This document shows positions 33,097-40,057 of a DNA stretch of 41,392 bases, piece after piece (positions within the stretch are counted from its first letter, which is position 1; the number at the start of each line of letters is the position of its first letter). The DNA comes from an uncultured Oscillospiraceae bacterium (GTDB lineage: Bacteria > Bacillota > Clostridia > Oscillospirales > Acutalibacteraceae), in assembly GCA_959596515.1 (NCBI GenBank), contig CAUFXR010000011.1:1-41392 (forward strand), given 5' to 3'. The notes below the pieces were generated by a model. It did not search any database and had not been told where the DNA came from. It saw nothing but the letters and a program-made list of their open reading frames with translations. The position numbers were made by a program, and so were the translations under genes.

Positions 33097-33357
33097 CTAG
33101 GCTGCTTTCTCCTGAACTTCCCTCGGAACGGCTTGTCCAAGGGAGTCGAGGCCTACGTTTTGTGTCAGTGTCAGTTCCTCGTCAGAACCGATACTGAAAT
33201 TCATGTTTTCTGCCATGATGACTGTGCCGTAATAATCAGGTCCCTCCGTGTCGATTGGGGTTCCCTGTGCCTCTGCGACAGCAGGGATCGGGAGAACCAT
33301 TGCCATGGCAAGGATAGACGCCAGTATTCGCTTTTTCCAGATTTTCTGTTTTATCAT
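33097..33357 (-). pseudogene. Signal peptide and N-terminus of the giant peptidase, separated by a frame break
   Basis: The start is MIKQKIWKKRILASILAMAM, with hydrophobic core and cleavage around AVAEA: a typical signal peptide. It is followed by about 55 residues including YYGTVIMAENMNFSIGSDEE and LTLTQNVGLDSLGQ, and ends at a TAG. The peptidase frame, shifted by -1/+2, is open before its first ATG and reads SGESSLEDGRTRCGTPLMKY, which looks like true protein. So one gene was split near 33105-33140, by mutation or by a sequence error. The ATG at 33357 has AAGGAG rather far upstream; a GTG at 33360 is an alternative. Confidence 0.75.
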
Positions 33358-33408
33358 CACTCGTTGTTGTCTCCTTCCTGACGCATGAAATGTACAATTA
33401 CTCATATA

Positions 33409-33420
33409 ATTATTATAACA
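33409..33420 (-). promoter_or_regulatory. Extended -10 promoter of the giant peptidase gene
   Basis: On the minus strand TGTTATAAT (TATAAT at plus 33412-33417). No good -35 is visible. Confidence 0.5.
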
Positions 33421-33517
33421 TATTTATCTGGAGTAGTGTATATCTCTAGATTAGAAATATATTAGAAATTGATTCTATAGGCTGGGAACGCTGCGACTGC
33501 CAGCCAGACGTAGCCGA

Positions 33518-33546
33518 TTGAGCAAAGAGGATCTCTGTGGTATACT
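33518..33546 (+). promoter_or_regulatory. Promoter of the YgjP-like gene
   Basis: TTGAGC (33518-33523), 17-bp spacer, TATACT (33541-33546), with TGG just before the -10 (extended). Confidence 0.75.
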
Positions 33547-33612
33547 GAAGAAAACCTAGGATTCTGCCTGTGGCGGGCGGTTTCAACTTAACCGAAAGGA
33601 TGAGATTATTTT

Positions 33613-34128
33613 ATGCGGGAATACCGGCTGATCCGTTCCCAGCGGAAAACGGTGACCCTGACCATAAAGGGAGACGGCGCTCTGGAGGTACGGGCGCCTA
33701 TAAGACTTTCTAAGAAATGGATCGACAGCTTTGTGGAGCAAAAGGAAGGCTGGATCCGGAAAAAGACCGCTGAGATGGCGGCCCGGCCTGTCCGGCGGCA
33801 GCTTTCCCCGCAGGAGGAGGAAGGGCTGCGTCAAAAAGCGCTGGAGTATCTGCCCCGACGGACCTGGGAGCTTGCGGAGAGCACCGGGTTGACGCCCGCC
33901 GGGGTCAGGGTAACCGGTGCGAAAACCCGGTGGGGATCCTGTTCCGGAAAAAACAGGATCTGCCTTTCCTGGCGGCTCATGGATATGCCGCCGGAAGTGA
34001 TCGACTACGTGATTATTCATGAGCTTTGCCATACGGTGCACCATGACCACTCTAAAAAATTCTGGGCGCTGGTCGCTTCTTTTCTGCCGAATTACCGTGC
34101 CCTGCGAAGCCGCCTGAAAACCGGCTGA
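33613..34128 (+). CDS. YgjP-like (DUF45/SprT-related) zinc metallohydrolase
   Basis: A 171-aa cytosolic protein with HELCH (His136, Glu137, His140) in the family sequence VIIHELCHTVHHDHSKKFW, preceded by TRWGSCS at 105-111, both diagnostic for the YgjP/M48-like group. The N-terminus MREYRLIRSQRKTVTLTIK and the sequence VRAPIRLSKKWIDSFVEQK also match. The biological substrate is unknown; members sit near restriction systems in some genomes, but not here. AAGGATGAG precedes the ATG. A terminator follows, so it is a single gene. Confidence 0.9.
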   Translation: MREYRLIRSQRKTVTLTIKGDGALEVRAPIRLSKKWIDSFVEQKEGWIRKKTAEMAARPVRRQLSPQEEEGLRQKALEYLPRRTWELAESTGLTPAGVRVTGAKTRWGSCSGKNRICLSWRLMDMPPEVIDYVIIHELCHTVHHDHSKKFWALVASFLPNYRALRSRLKTG

Positions 34129-34195
34129 GGGTTTGGGAAAAGCGGGACTTCCCGGTCCCGGCGGTAAAAACCCGGTAAAACGCCGAAAGGGATAT

Positions 34196-34250
34196 CCGCT
34201 CTCCGCCCCGCGGGGCCGATGCCGGTCTGGGGGCAGAGGGGCGGTTTTTT
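34196..34250 (+). terminator. Terminator after the YgjP-like gene
   Basis: CCGC...CCGCCCC pairs imperfectly with GGGGCAGAGGGGCGG, followed by TTTTTT. Confidence 0.7.
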
Positions 34251-34341
34251 GCGTCCCTTTGGTTCCCAAGCGGGGAAAAGAGGGACAAAAAAACTCTGAA
34301 AAGAGGCGGGACTGGGACCGGCGATTAGTAAAACCTAACCA

Positions 34342-34370
34342 TTGACAAAAAGTTTCCCTAAGCTTACAAT
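34342..34370 (+). promoter_or_regulatory. feo operon promoter
   Basis: TTGACA (34342-34347), 17-bp spacer, TACAAT (34365-34370). No obvious Fur box (GATAATNATTATC) overlaps it. Confidence 0.85.
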
Positions 34371-34404
34371 TAAGACAAGATTACTGGTGTTTGGAGGGTT
34401 TTTT

Positions 34405-34638
34405 TTGACACTGGATGAGTTAAAGCTGGAAGAGCCTGCCAAGGTGACGGTCGTAGGAGGCCAAGGGGCTTTGCGCAGAAGGCTTTTAGATATGGGGATC
34501 ACGCCGGGCACTGAGGTAATGATTCGGAAAAGGGCGCCGATGGGTGATCCTATTGAGATTCATCTGCGGGGCTATGAGCTGACCCTTCGGATTGAGGACG
34601 CCCAAAAAATTCAGGTGAAGAAGGAGCTGCTCAAATGA
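34405..34638 (+). CDS. feoA: FeoA, ferrous iron transport accessory protein
   Basis: A 77-aa SH3-like protein that assists FeoB. Typical features are LDELKLEEPAKVTVV, the GALRRRLLDMGITPGTEVMI motif and PIEIHLRGYELTLRIEDAQKI. The start is TTG 34405, because GGAGGG lies six bases upstream; the earlier in-frame TTG coincides with the promoter's -35. Its last bases overlap the feoB start (ATGA), so translation is coupled. Confidence 0.93.
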   Translation: MTLDELKLEEPAKVTVVGGQGALRRRLLDMGITPGTEVMIRKRAPMGDPIEIHLRGYELTLRIEDAQKIQVKKELLK

Positions 34639-36635
34639 TTTTCGCGTTAGGAGGCAATCAGAACAGCGGGAAGACTACTTTGTTCAATCAATTGACCGGT
34701 TCCAACCAGCACGTGGGAAATTTTCCCGGTGTCACCGTAGAGGGGAAAAAGGGGACCATCCGTAATCATCCGGATGCGACCCTGGTAGATCTTCCGGGGA
34801 TTTATTCTCTTTCTCCCTACACCAACGAAGAAATTGTCACCCGGGATTTTCTGGTAGAACAGCATCCCGACGGAATTATCAATATTGTGGACGCCACCAA
34901 CATTGAACGAAATTTATATCTTACTCTGCAGCTGATCGAATTAAATATTCCCATGGTCATCGCTCTGAATATGATGGATGAAATCCGGAACAACGGATCT
35001 TCCATCGACGTGCAGAAGCTTTCCGAGGAGATCGGGGTTCCGGTGGTGCCGATCTCCGCCAGTAAAAACGAGGGCGTAGACGAGCTGATCCGTGTGATGC
35101 TGGAAACAGCGGAAAAAAAGCAGCGTCCCAAGCGTATGGATTTTTGTTCCGGCGCTGTACATAGGGCGATTCACGCTTTATCCCACATGGTGGAGGACCA
35201 CGCCGAGCGGTTGGGGGTACCTCCCAGATTCGCGGCTACCAAACTGGTGGAAGGCGACGAGCCTATGATGCGGAAACTAAAGCTCTCGGAAAATGAGATC
35301 GACATGGTAGGCCATACCGTCCAGGAAATGGAACAGGAATTGGGTACCGACCGGGAAGCGGCCCTGGCGGATATGCGTTATCAGTTTATCGATAAGCTTT
35401 GCTCCGGCACCGTGGTGAAAAGCGGCGAATCCAAGGAACATCGCCGCAGCGTCCAGATCGATAAGATCCTGACCCACAGGATCTTCGCCATCCCGATTTT
35501 CCTGGCGATTATGCTGCTGATTTTCTGGCTGACGTTCGGACTGATCGGCTCCTGGCTCAGCGATCTGCTGTCTCTGGGCATCGATACCCTGACTCAGGCC
35601 GTAGATGGCGGCCTGACAGCCTACGGCATCAATCCGGTAGTCCATTCTCTGATTATCGACGGCGTGTTCGCCGGCGTGGGCAGCGTGCTCTCCTTTTTGC
35701 CCATTATTGTGGTATTGTTTTTCTTCCTTTCTATTTTGGAGGACAGCGGCTATATGGCCCGGGTGGCTTTTGTCATGGATAAGGCCCTGCGTAAGATCGG
35801 CTTATCCGGCCGCAGCTTTGTCCCCATGCTCATCGGCTTCGGCTGTACGGTGCCGGCGATTATGTCCGCCCGTACCCTCAGCAGCGAGCGGGACCGTAAA
35901 ATGACCGTACTGCTCACTCCCTTTATGAGCTGCAGCGCCAAGCTGCCGATCTACGCTGTTTTTACCGTCGCCTTTTTTGAGCGGTATCAGGCTCTGGTCA
36001 TGATCTGTTTGTACGTGTTCGGGATCCTTATGGGAATTCTAAGCGGCCTGGTGCTGAAAAAGACGGCCTTTAGGGGAAATCCGGTGCCATTTGTCATGGA
36101 GCTTCCCAACTACCGGCTGCCCAGCGCCAAAAGCGTCGGCCTGCTGCTCTGGGATAAGGCTAAGGACTTTTTGGAGCGCGCCTTTACGGTAATCTTCGTG
36201 GCCACCATCATCATCTGGTTTTTACAGACCTTCGATACCCGGATCAACGTGGTGGCGGACAGCGCCAACAGCATGCTGGCCCAGATCGGACAATTTATTT
36301 CCCCGATCTTCGCTCCCTTAGGCTTCGGCGACTGGATGGCCTCCACCGCCCTGATCACCGGATTTACCGCCAAGGAAGCGGTAGTCAGCACTCTGGCGGT
36401 ACTGACCGGCACCAATATGGCTGGTCTGCCCGCAGCCCTGGGCGGGATTTTCTCCCCGCTGGCGGCGTGCTCGTTTTTGGCGTTTACCCTGCTGTATACC
36501 CCGTGCATCGCGTCGGTGAACACGGTGCGGAAAGAGCTCGGCAGCGGAAAATACGCGCTTTGGATGATTTTATTCCAGACCGGCGTGGCCTGGATTGTGG
36601 GAACCTTGATCTATCAAATCGGTTCCCTGTTTTAA
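34635..36635 (+). CDS. feoB: FeoB, ferrous iron permease with G-domain
   Basis: A 666-aa membrane Fe2+ transporter. The N-terminal GTPase domain (1-165) has G1 GNQNSGKTT, the switch NFPGVTVEG, G3 DLPG, G4 NMMDE and G5 SAS. A helical GDI-like domain follows (about 175-260), then the polytopic membrane region starting near 280 with the two Gate segments (GCTVPAIMSAR, SCSAKLPIYAVF, and FTAKEAVVSTL with TPCIA). Feo systems dominate under anoxia, where iron is Fe2+. It overlaps feoA by four bases, and a Cys-rich small protein follows. Confidence 0.97.
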   Translation: MIFALGGNQNSGKTTLFNQLTGSNQHVGNFPGVTVEGKKGTIRNHPDATLVDLPGIYSLSPYTNEEIVTRDFLVEQHPDGIINIVDATNIERNLYLTLQLIELNIPMVIALNMMDEIRNNGSSIDVQKLSEEIGVPVVPISASKNEGVDELIRVMLETAEKKQRPKRMDFCSGAVHRAIHALSHMVEDHAERLGVPPRFAATKLVEGDEPMMRKLKLSENEIDMVGHTVQEMEQELGTDREAALADMRYQFIDKLCSGTVVKSGESKEHRRSVQIDKILTHRIFAIPIFLAIMLLIFWLTFGLIGSWLSDLLSLGIDTLTQAVDGGLTAYGINPVVHSLIIDGVFAGVGSVLSFLPIIVVLFFFLSILEDSGYMARVAFVMDKALRKIGLSGRSFVPMLIGFGCTVPAIMSARTLSSERDRKMTVLLTPFMSCSAKLPIYAVFTVAFFERYQALVMICLYVFGILMGILSGLVLKKTAFRGNPVPFVMELPNYRLPSAKSVGLLLWDKAKDFLERAFTVIFVATIIIWFLQTFDTRINVVADSANSMLAQIGQFISPIFAPLGFGDWMASTALITGFTAKEAVVSTLAVLTGTNMAGLPAALGGIFSPLAACSFLAFTLLYTPCIASVNTVRKELGSGKYALWMILFQTGVAWIVGTLIYQIGSLF

Positions 36636-36656
36636 GCGGAGAAAGTTGAGAAAGGT

Positions 36657-36902
36657 ATGAATTGGTTCGATTGGTTATTGGTTGGGATCCTCGCGGTTCT
36701 CTTCGTTCTGGCTCTGCGCCATATCATTCGCCAGACAAAACAGGGACGGTGCTGCGGATGTTCCGGCTGCTCCCAAGGGAATTCCTCCCCGAAGTGTGCC
36801 GGCTGCTCTCACTGCGCCGGCCGGACAGAGTGCTCCGCCGGTACCCACGGTAAGACCGGTACCCAAGGAGATGCCGGTGCCCACGGTAACACCGGTGCCT
36901 AA
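36657..36902 (+). CDS. FeoB-associated Cys-rich membrane protein with repeat-derived Gly-X-Y tail
   Basis: An 81-aa protein of the FeoB-associated Cys-rich family. One transmembrane helix (about 5-21), a basic RHIIRQTKQGR, then a cysteine cluster (CCGCSGCS, CAGCSHC, C) that could bind iron. The last ~18 residues, GTHGKTGTQGDAGAHGNTGA, are collagen-like Gly-X-Y triplets encoded by the first units of the 36/37-bp tandem array; the stop codon is the first TAA in that array. The ATG has AAAGG nearby and lies 21 bp after feoB. Whether the tail is functional or a read-in of expanding DNA is open. Confidence 0.88.
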   Translation: MNWFDWLLVGILAVLFVLALRHIIRQTKQGRCCGCSGCSQGNSSPKCAGCSHCAGRTECSAGTHGKTGTQGDAGAHGNTGA

Positions 36903-37135
36903 GAGAATGCCCGGTACTCACGGTAACACCGGTGCCCAAGGAGATGCCGGTGCCCACGGTAACACCGGTGCCTAAGAGAATGCCCGGTACTCACGGTAAC
37001 ACCGGTGCCTAAGAGAATGCCCGGTACTCATGGTAACACCGGTGCCTAAGGGAATGCCCGGTACTCACGGTAACACCGGTGCCCAAGAGGCTGCCCGGTA
37101 CTCACGGTAACACCGGTGCCCAAGGGGATACCCCT
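36840..37135. repeat. Tandem array of 36/37-bp units, 8 copies, invading the 3' end of a coding sequence
   Basis: The anchor GGTAA(C/G)ACCGGT recurs at 36849, 36885, 36922, 36958, 36995, 37032, 37069 and 37106, so periods are 36, 37, 36, 37, 37, 37, 37. Units contain CACGGTAACACCGGTGCC and AAGAGAATGCCCGGTACTCA. The 36-bp forms keep the frame and encode GNTGAQGDAGAH; the 37-bp forms have one extra base (CCCGGT vs CCGGT) and carry the TAA. The array starts inside the FeoB-associated gene. Confidence 0.92.
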
Positions 37136-37222
37136 CAGGTGTGTTCCGACGATTGGAGATGTTCCAGCGGAAAGGAGAACCCATCCCGCTGAAATCTTCC
37201 CGCAATCCCACGATGATTTTTA

Positions 37223-37246
37223 GGGCCCCGCTAAGGGGCCCTTCTT
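37223..37246 (+). terminator. Terminator of the feo operon
   Basis: GGGCCCC/GGGGCCC with loop GCTAA and TTCTT. It lies after the tandem array, so the array is probably transcribed with feo mRNA. Confidence 0.75.
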
Positions 37247-37422
37247 AGCTTAGTTCTGTGGGCCAGCCTGAAAATGGGACTTTCCCAGACAATTTCCCCT
37301 TAGGGACGGCAGTTTCCCTTAGGGGGCGGCGGGCTCACCCAGGTCCGCTTCGTGTACACGGCCACAAAACTGGAGCGAGGAGGGAGTGGGCCCAAAGCTT
37401 TTTTCGAGCTTTCATGGGCACC

Positions 37423-37822
37423 GGGGCCTCACGGGCAGGCCGGAGCCTCATGGGCAGACCGGGGCCTCACGGGCAGGCCGGGGCCTCATGGGCAGGCCGG
37501 GGCCTCATGGGCAGGCCGGGGCCTCATGGACAGACTGGGGCCCTCATGGGCAGGCGGGGCCTCATGGACAGACTGGGGCCCTCATGGGCAGGCCGGGGCC
37601 TCATGGGCAGGCCGGGGCCTCACGGGCAGACCGGGCCCTCATGAGCAGGCGGGGCCTCATGGACAGACTGGGGCCCTCATGGGCAGGCCGGGGCCTCACA
37701 GGCAGACCGGGGCCTCACGGGCAGGCCGGGGCCTCATGGGCAGGCCGGGGCCTCACAGATAGCCCGGGACCTTACGGCCAGACTGAGGTCTCACGAACAG
37801 ACAGGGGCTCACAGGCAGACAG
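37423..37822. repeat. Tandem array of 19-bp units, about 21 copies, upstream of bioY
   Basis: The unit is GGGGCCTCATGGGCAGGCC with variants CATGGACAGACT and CACGGGCAGACC; some units are 18 or 20 bp. A composite block of a GACAGACT unit followed by a CCCTCATGGGCAGG unit occurs three times, which shows block duplication. It ends about 70 bp before the bioY promoter. As 19 is not a multiple of 3, three units make a 19-aa period, and long stop-free frames arise by composition alone. Confidence 0.92.
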
Positions 37823-37892
37823 GAACACTCTCTATTTGCCCAAAACGGAAGCGGCCTTTCCTTTTTGCCTGTGGGAACCTTTTGTGATTCGC

Positions 37893-37921
37893 TTGACAAG
37901 CTTTGGGTTCTTCGTTATAAT
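37893..37921 (+). promoter_or_regulatory. bioY promoter
   Basis: TTGACA (37893-37898), 17-bp spacer, TATAAT (37916-37921): a perfect SigA consensus. Confidence 0.92.
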
Positions 37922-37923
37922 GA

Positions 37924-37956
37924 TTGTAAACTTTTAAAATTAAAATTAGTTTACAA
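37924..37956. promoter_or_regulatory. BirA-type biotin operator
   Basis: TTGTAAACT-N15-AGTTTACAA: perfect 9-bp arms with a 15-bp spacer, as in the Firmicutes BirA site. It covers the transcription start of bioY, so biotin-bound BirA should block initiation. Confidence 0.85.
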
Positions 37957-37971
37957 TCGGAGGAGAGCTCA

Positions 37972-38517
37972 TTGAAAAAAGATTCTATCAGAAATATTAC
38001 CGTCACCGCCATGTTCGCGGCCCTGACCATTGTCATGTCTCAAATCGCCGTTCCCCTGCCTTTTACGGACATTCCTTTAAGCCTGTCGACCCTGGCGGTT
38101 TTCCTTTCCGGCGCTATTCTAGGACCGGTGTGGGGCACTGCCGCCCAGGGAATTTACGTCGTTATGGGGCTGGTAGGGTTACCGGTATTCGCGAATTTTA
38201 CCGGCGGCTTTTCTCGGGTGCTGGGTCCTACAGGCGGTTATCTTTGGGGATATATTGTGGCGGCGTTTCTCATTGGCCTGATTCTTTTCAAAGCCGGCCG
38301 GCGTTTCTGGGTCTATCCGGTTGCGATGATAACGGGACTCGCTGGCTGTTATGCTCTTGGCACTGTCTGGTATATGATTTACGCGCAAATCGACTTGTGG
38401 ACAGCTCTGGCTGTGTGTGTGATACCCTTCCTGATTGGGGACGTCATCAAGATCGCGCTGGCGTCGGTGCTGGCTTATCGGCTGCGGCCCATGCTGAACC
38501 GGCTGGCGGCGGCTTAA
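37972..38517 (+). CDS. bioY: BioY, biotin transporter substrate-binding (S) component
   Basis: A 181-aa membrane protein with six helices, the S-component of an ECF-type biotin importer. Landmarks are VTAMFAALTIVMSQIAVPLPF, PLSLSTLAVFLSGAILGP, GTAAQGIYVVMGLVGLPVFA, the highly conserved FTGGFSRVLGPTGGYLWGY and the C-terminal FLIGDVIKIALASVLA. The start is TTG 37972, with GGAGGAG six bases upstream. No EcfA/EcfT genes are adjacent, so it probably uses a shared ECF module encoded elsewhere. Regulation by BirA and biotin is indicated by the operator just upstream. Confidence 0.96.
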   Translation: MKKDSIRNITVTAMFAALTIVMSQIAVPLPFTDIPLSLSTLAVFLSGAILGPVWGTAAQGIYVVMGLVGLPVFANFTGGFSRVLGPTGGYLWGYIVAAFLIGLILFKAGRRFWVYPVAMITGLAGCYALGTVWYMIYAQIDLWTALAVCVIPFLIGDVIKIALASVLAYRLRPMLNRLAAA

Positions 38518-38739
38518 AATAATTGGAAATAGACAACCTCCTTTCTCATATACTGTAAGGATCGTTTTGTGAGAAGCGGCACCGTTGTTTGTCACATTTG
38601 GGAAAAGGCCTACATAAATACGCTGTAAAGCGGAAGAATCCCGTGTAAAAATCAGGTCTGTTCATGGCGGGGACTCGGGGCCTAGAGATGGGTTGCTTCT
38701 TCAGTCAGGATCGTTTCTAGATAGAAAGGGGAATGGATT

Positions 38740-39756
38740 TTGGAAAAGAACGTACTGCATTATTTTGTGGATACCAACAGTTCCCGGGGATTTGTGAGCT
38801 TTGGGGAATCGAATTTTGGAAAGCTGGAAACCGTAGTCAAACTAGACGGCTATCCTGATCTGCTGGTAACACAGCTGGTGAGTCAAGCCTGTGCCCAGGC
38901 GCTGGGCTGCGAGCAGGAAGTGGAGCTGATTCACAACGGGCTGGACAACAGCCTGCAGGGGATCATTTTGCCGGGACGAAAGGCTGGTTTGCTGAATATT
39001 CCCGCTTACACAGATGCATCTTACTCTCTCCGACTGACGGAGGATGGGAACTTATCCAAAGCCCGGGAGCTTCTTCAGAAGGCCTACGACTGCTTTGGCC
39101 AGGCGCTGAAGATTCATGACGACTGGGAGAAAATTTTCATCTCCAACATGGATTTTGAGACTATGGATGAACTGGGCGAGGAAACCGCCGAGAAGCTTTT
39201 CGGCGGAAAGAAAGCAAAAGGTGCCGGCAGCTGTGTGGATCGGTTCTTCGGCGCGGCCACCGTCAATGGTTCTTATGATTACATTCCAAATATTACCCAG
39301 GAAATTCCCAAGCGGTATTTTCTCAAGGGGCGTCCGGGTACTGGGAAGTCCACTTTCCTGAAGAAGCTGGCGAAGGCCGCCCAGGATCGAGGGTATCGGG
39401 TAGAGATTTACCACTGCGCCTTTGACCCCAACAGCCTGGATATGATCGCGGTGCGGGAACTGGGACTGTGCGTATTTGATAGCACCGCTCCCCATGAATA
39501 CTTCCCGGATCGGGATTCCGACGAGATCATCGATATCTATAAGGCGGCGGTTCAGCCGGGAACGGATGAAAAGTATGAAAAAGAAATCGCCAGCTATAGC
39601 GCCGGCTACAAATCCAAGGTGAGGGAAGCCACCGGCTATCTGGGCGAGGCAAAGCTCGCTTACCATCAATACCAAAAGGGCGTTTTAGAGTCTGTAAACC
39701 CCGACCGCAGAATCGGGGCTATGGATTGGGTCATGGCGAAGCTGTTTGGTCGATAA
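38740..39756 (+). CDS. PRK06851-like P-loop ATPase with degenerate first ATPase half
   Basis: A 338-aa cytosolic protein of a clostridial/bacillar family usually built from two related P-loop halves. The second half is intact: Walker A GRPGTGKST (197-205), then YRVEIYHCAFDPNSLDMIAV and VFDSTAPHEYFPDRDSDEIIDIY. The first half keeps the flanking features (SSRGFVSFGESNF, EVELIHNGLDNSLQGIILPG) but the place of the P-loop reads LDGYPDLLVTQ, so nucleotide binding there is lost. Function is unknown. The start is TTG 38740, with AAAGGGG nine bases upstream. It is followed by its own terminator. The 220-bp gap before it shows no clear promoter. Confidence 0.85.
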   Translation: MEKNVLHYFVDTNSSRGFVSFGESNFGKLETVVKLDGYPDLLVTQLVSQACAQALGCEQEVELIHNGLDNSLQGIILPGRKAGLLNIPAYTDASYSLRLTEDGNLSKARELLQKAYDCFGQALKIHDDWEKIFISNMDFETMDELGEETAEKLFGGKKAKGAGSCVDRFFGAATVNGSYDYIPNITQEIPKRYFLKGRPGTGKSTFLKKLAKAAQDRGYRVEIYHCAFDPNSLDMIAVRELGLCVFDSTAPHEYFPDRDSDEIIDIYKAAVQPGTDEKYEKEIASYSAGYKSKVREATGYLGEAKLAYHQYQKGVLESVNPDRRIGAMDWVMAKLFGR

Positions 39757-39798
39757 AAAGGAAGGGGACAAAAGTTTTTTGTCCCCTTCCTTTTTTTG
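39755..39798 (+). terminator. Terminator of the P-loop ATPase gene
   Basis: AAAGGAAGGGGACAAA/TTTGTCCCCTTCCTTT and T run, starting at the stop codon. Confidence 0.92.
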
Positions 39799-39930
39799 CT
39801 CCCCACGTTCCCTCTTTTCTTTGCCCTTCGTTTCCCTTTCAGCTTTCTCTTCCGGTTTTCCTGTCCCCTTTTCGCAAAAGTAAAGGAGAAATATTATATC
39901 TTATTTCAGTGAAAAATAGAAACTCGGAGT

Positions 39931-39951
39931 TATGTGACCTATGGTCACATA
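39931..39951. promoter_or_regulatory. Perfect palindrome, candidate operator
   Basis: TATGTGACC-TAT-GGTCACATA. The TGTGA/TCACA halves resemble CRP/FNR- or Rex-like sites but the spacing (7) differs from both. It lies about 70 bp upstream of the -10 of the EamA gene. Confidence 0.6.
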
Positions 39952-39998
39952 CTGGAGACCCGCACAAGGAAGCCAAATAAAAAATTCTTTAGGATTCG

Positions 39999-40027
39999 TT
40001 CCATATTCTCACAAGGTATGCTATGAT
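39999..40027 (+). promoter_or_regulatory. Promoter of the EamA transporter gene
   Basis: TTCCAT, 17-bp spacer, TATGAT (40022-40027) with TGC just upstream (extended -10). The rest of the 300-bp gap holds the preceding terminator, T-rich DNA and the palindrome at 39931. Confidence 0.55.
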
Positions 40028-40057
40028 AAAATCAGAATATAGCAGGCGGGTGAGAAA

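Noticed and set aside
33097..33405. Start of the signal-peptide ORF at ATG 33405
   Set aside because: The first 16 codons are not signal-peptide-like and overlap the -10 region; ATG 33357 or GTG 33360 fits the signal peptide better.
34342..34404. Upstream TTG start for FeoA adding 21 residues
   Set aside because: This TTG is the -35 hexamer of the feo promoter, and the good ribosome binding site serves TTG 34405.
37386..37937. A 183-codon frame encoding Gly/Arg/Pro-rich repeats
   Set aside because: It arises from the 19-bp array, which lacks stops in several frames; there is no ribosome binding site, and it runs through the bioY promoter.
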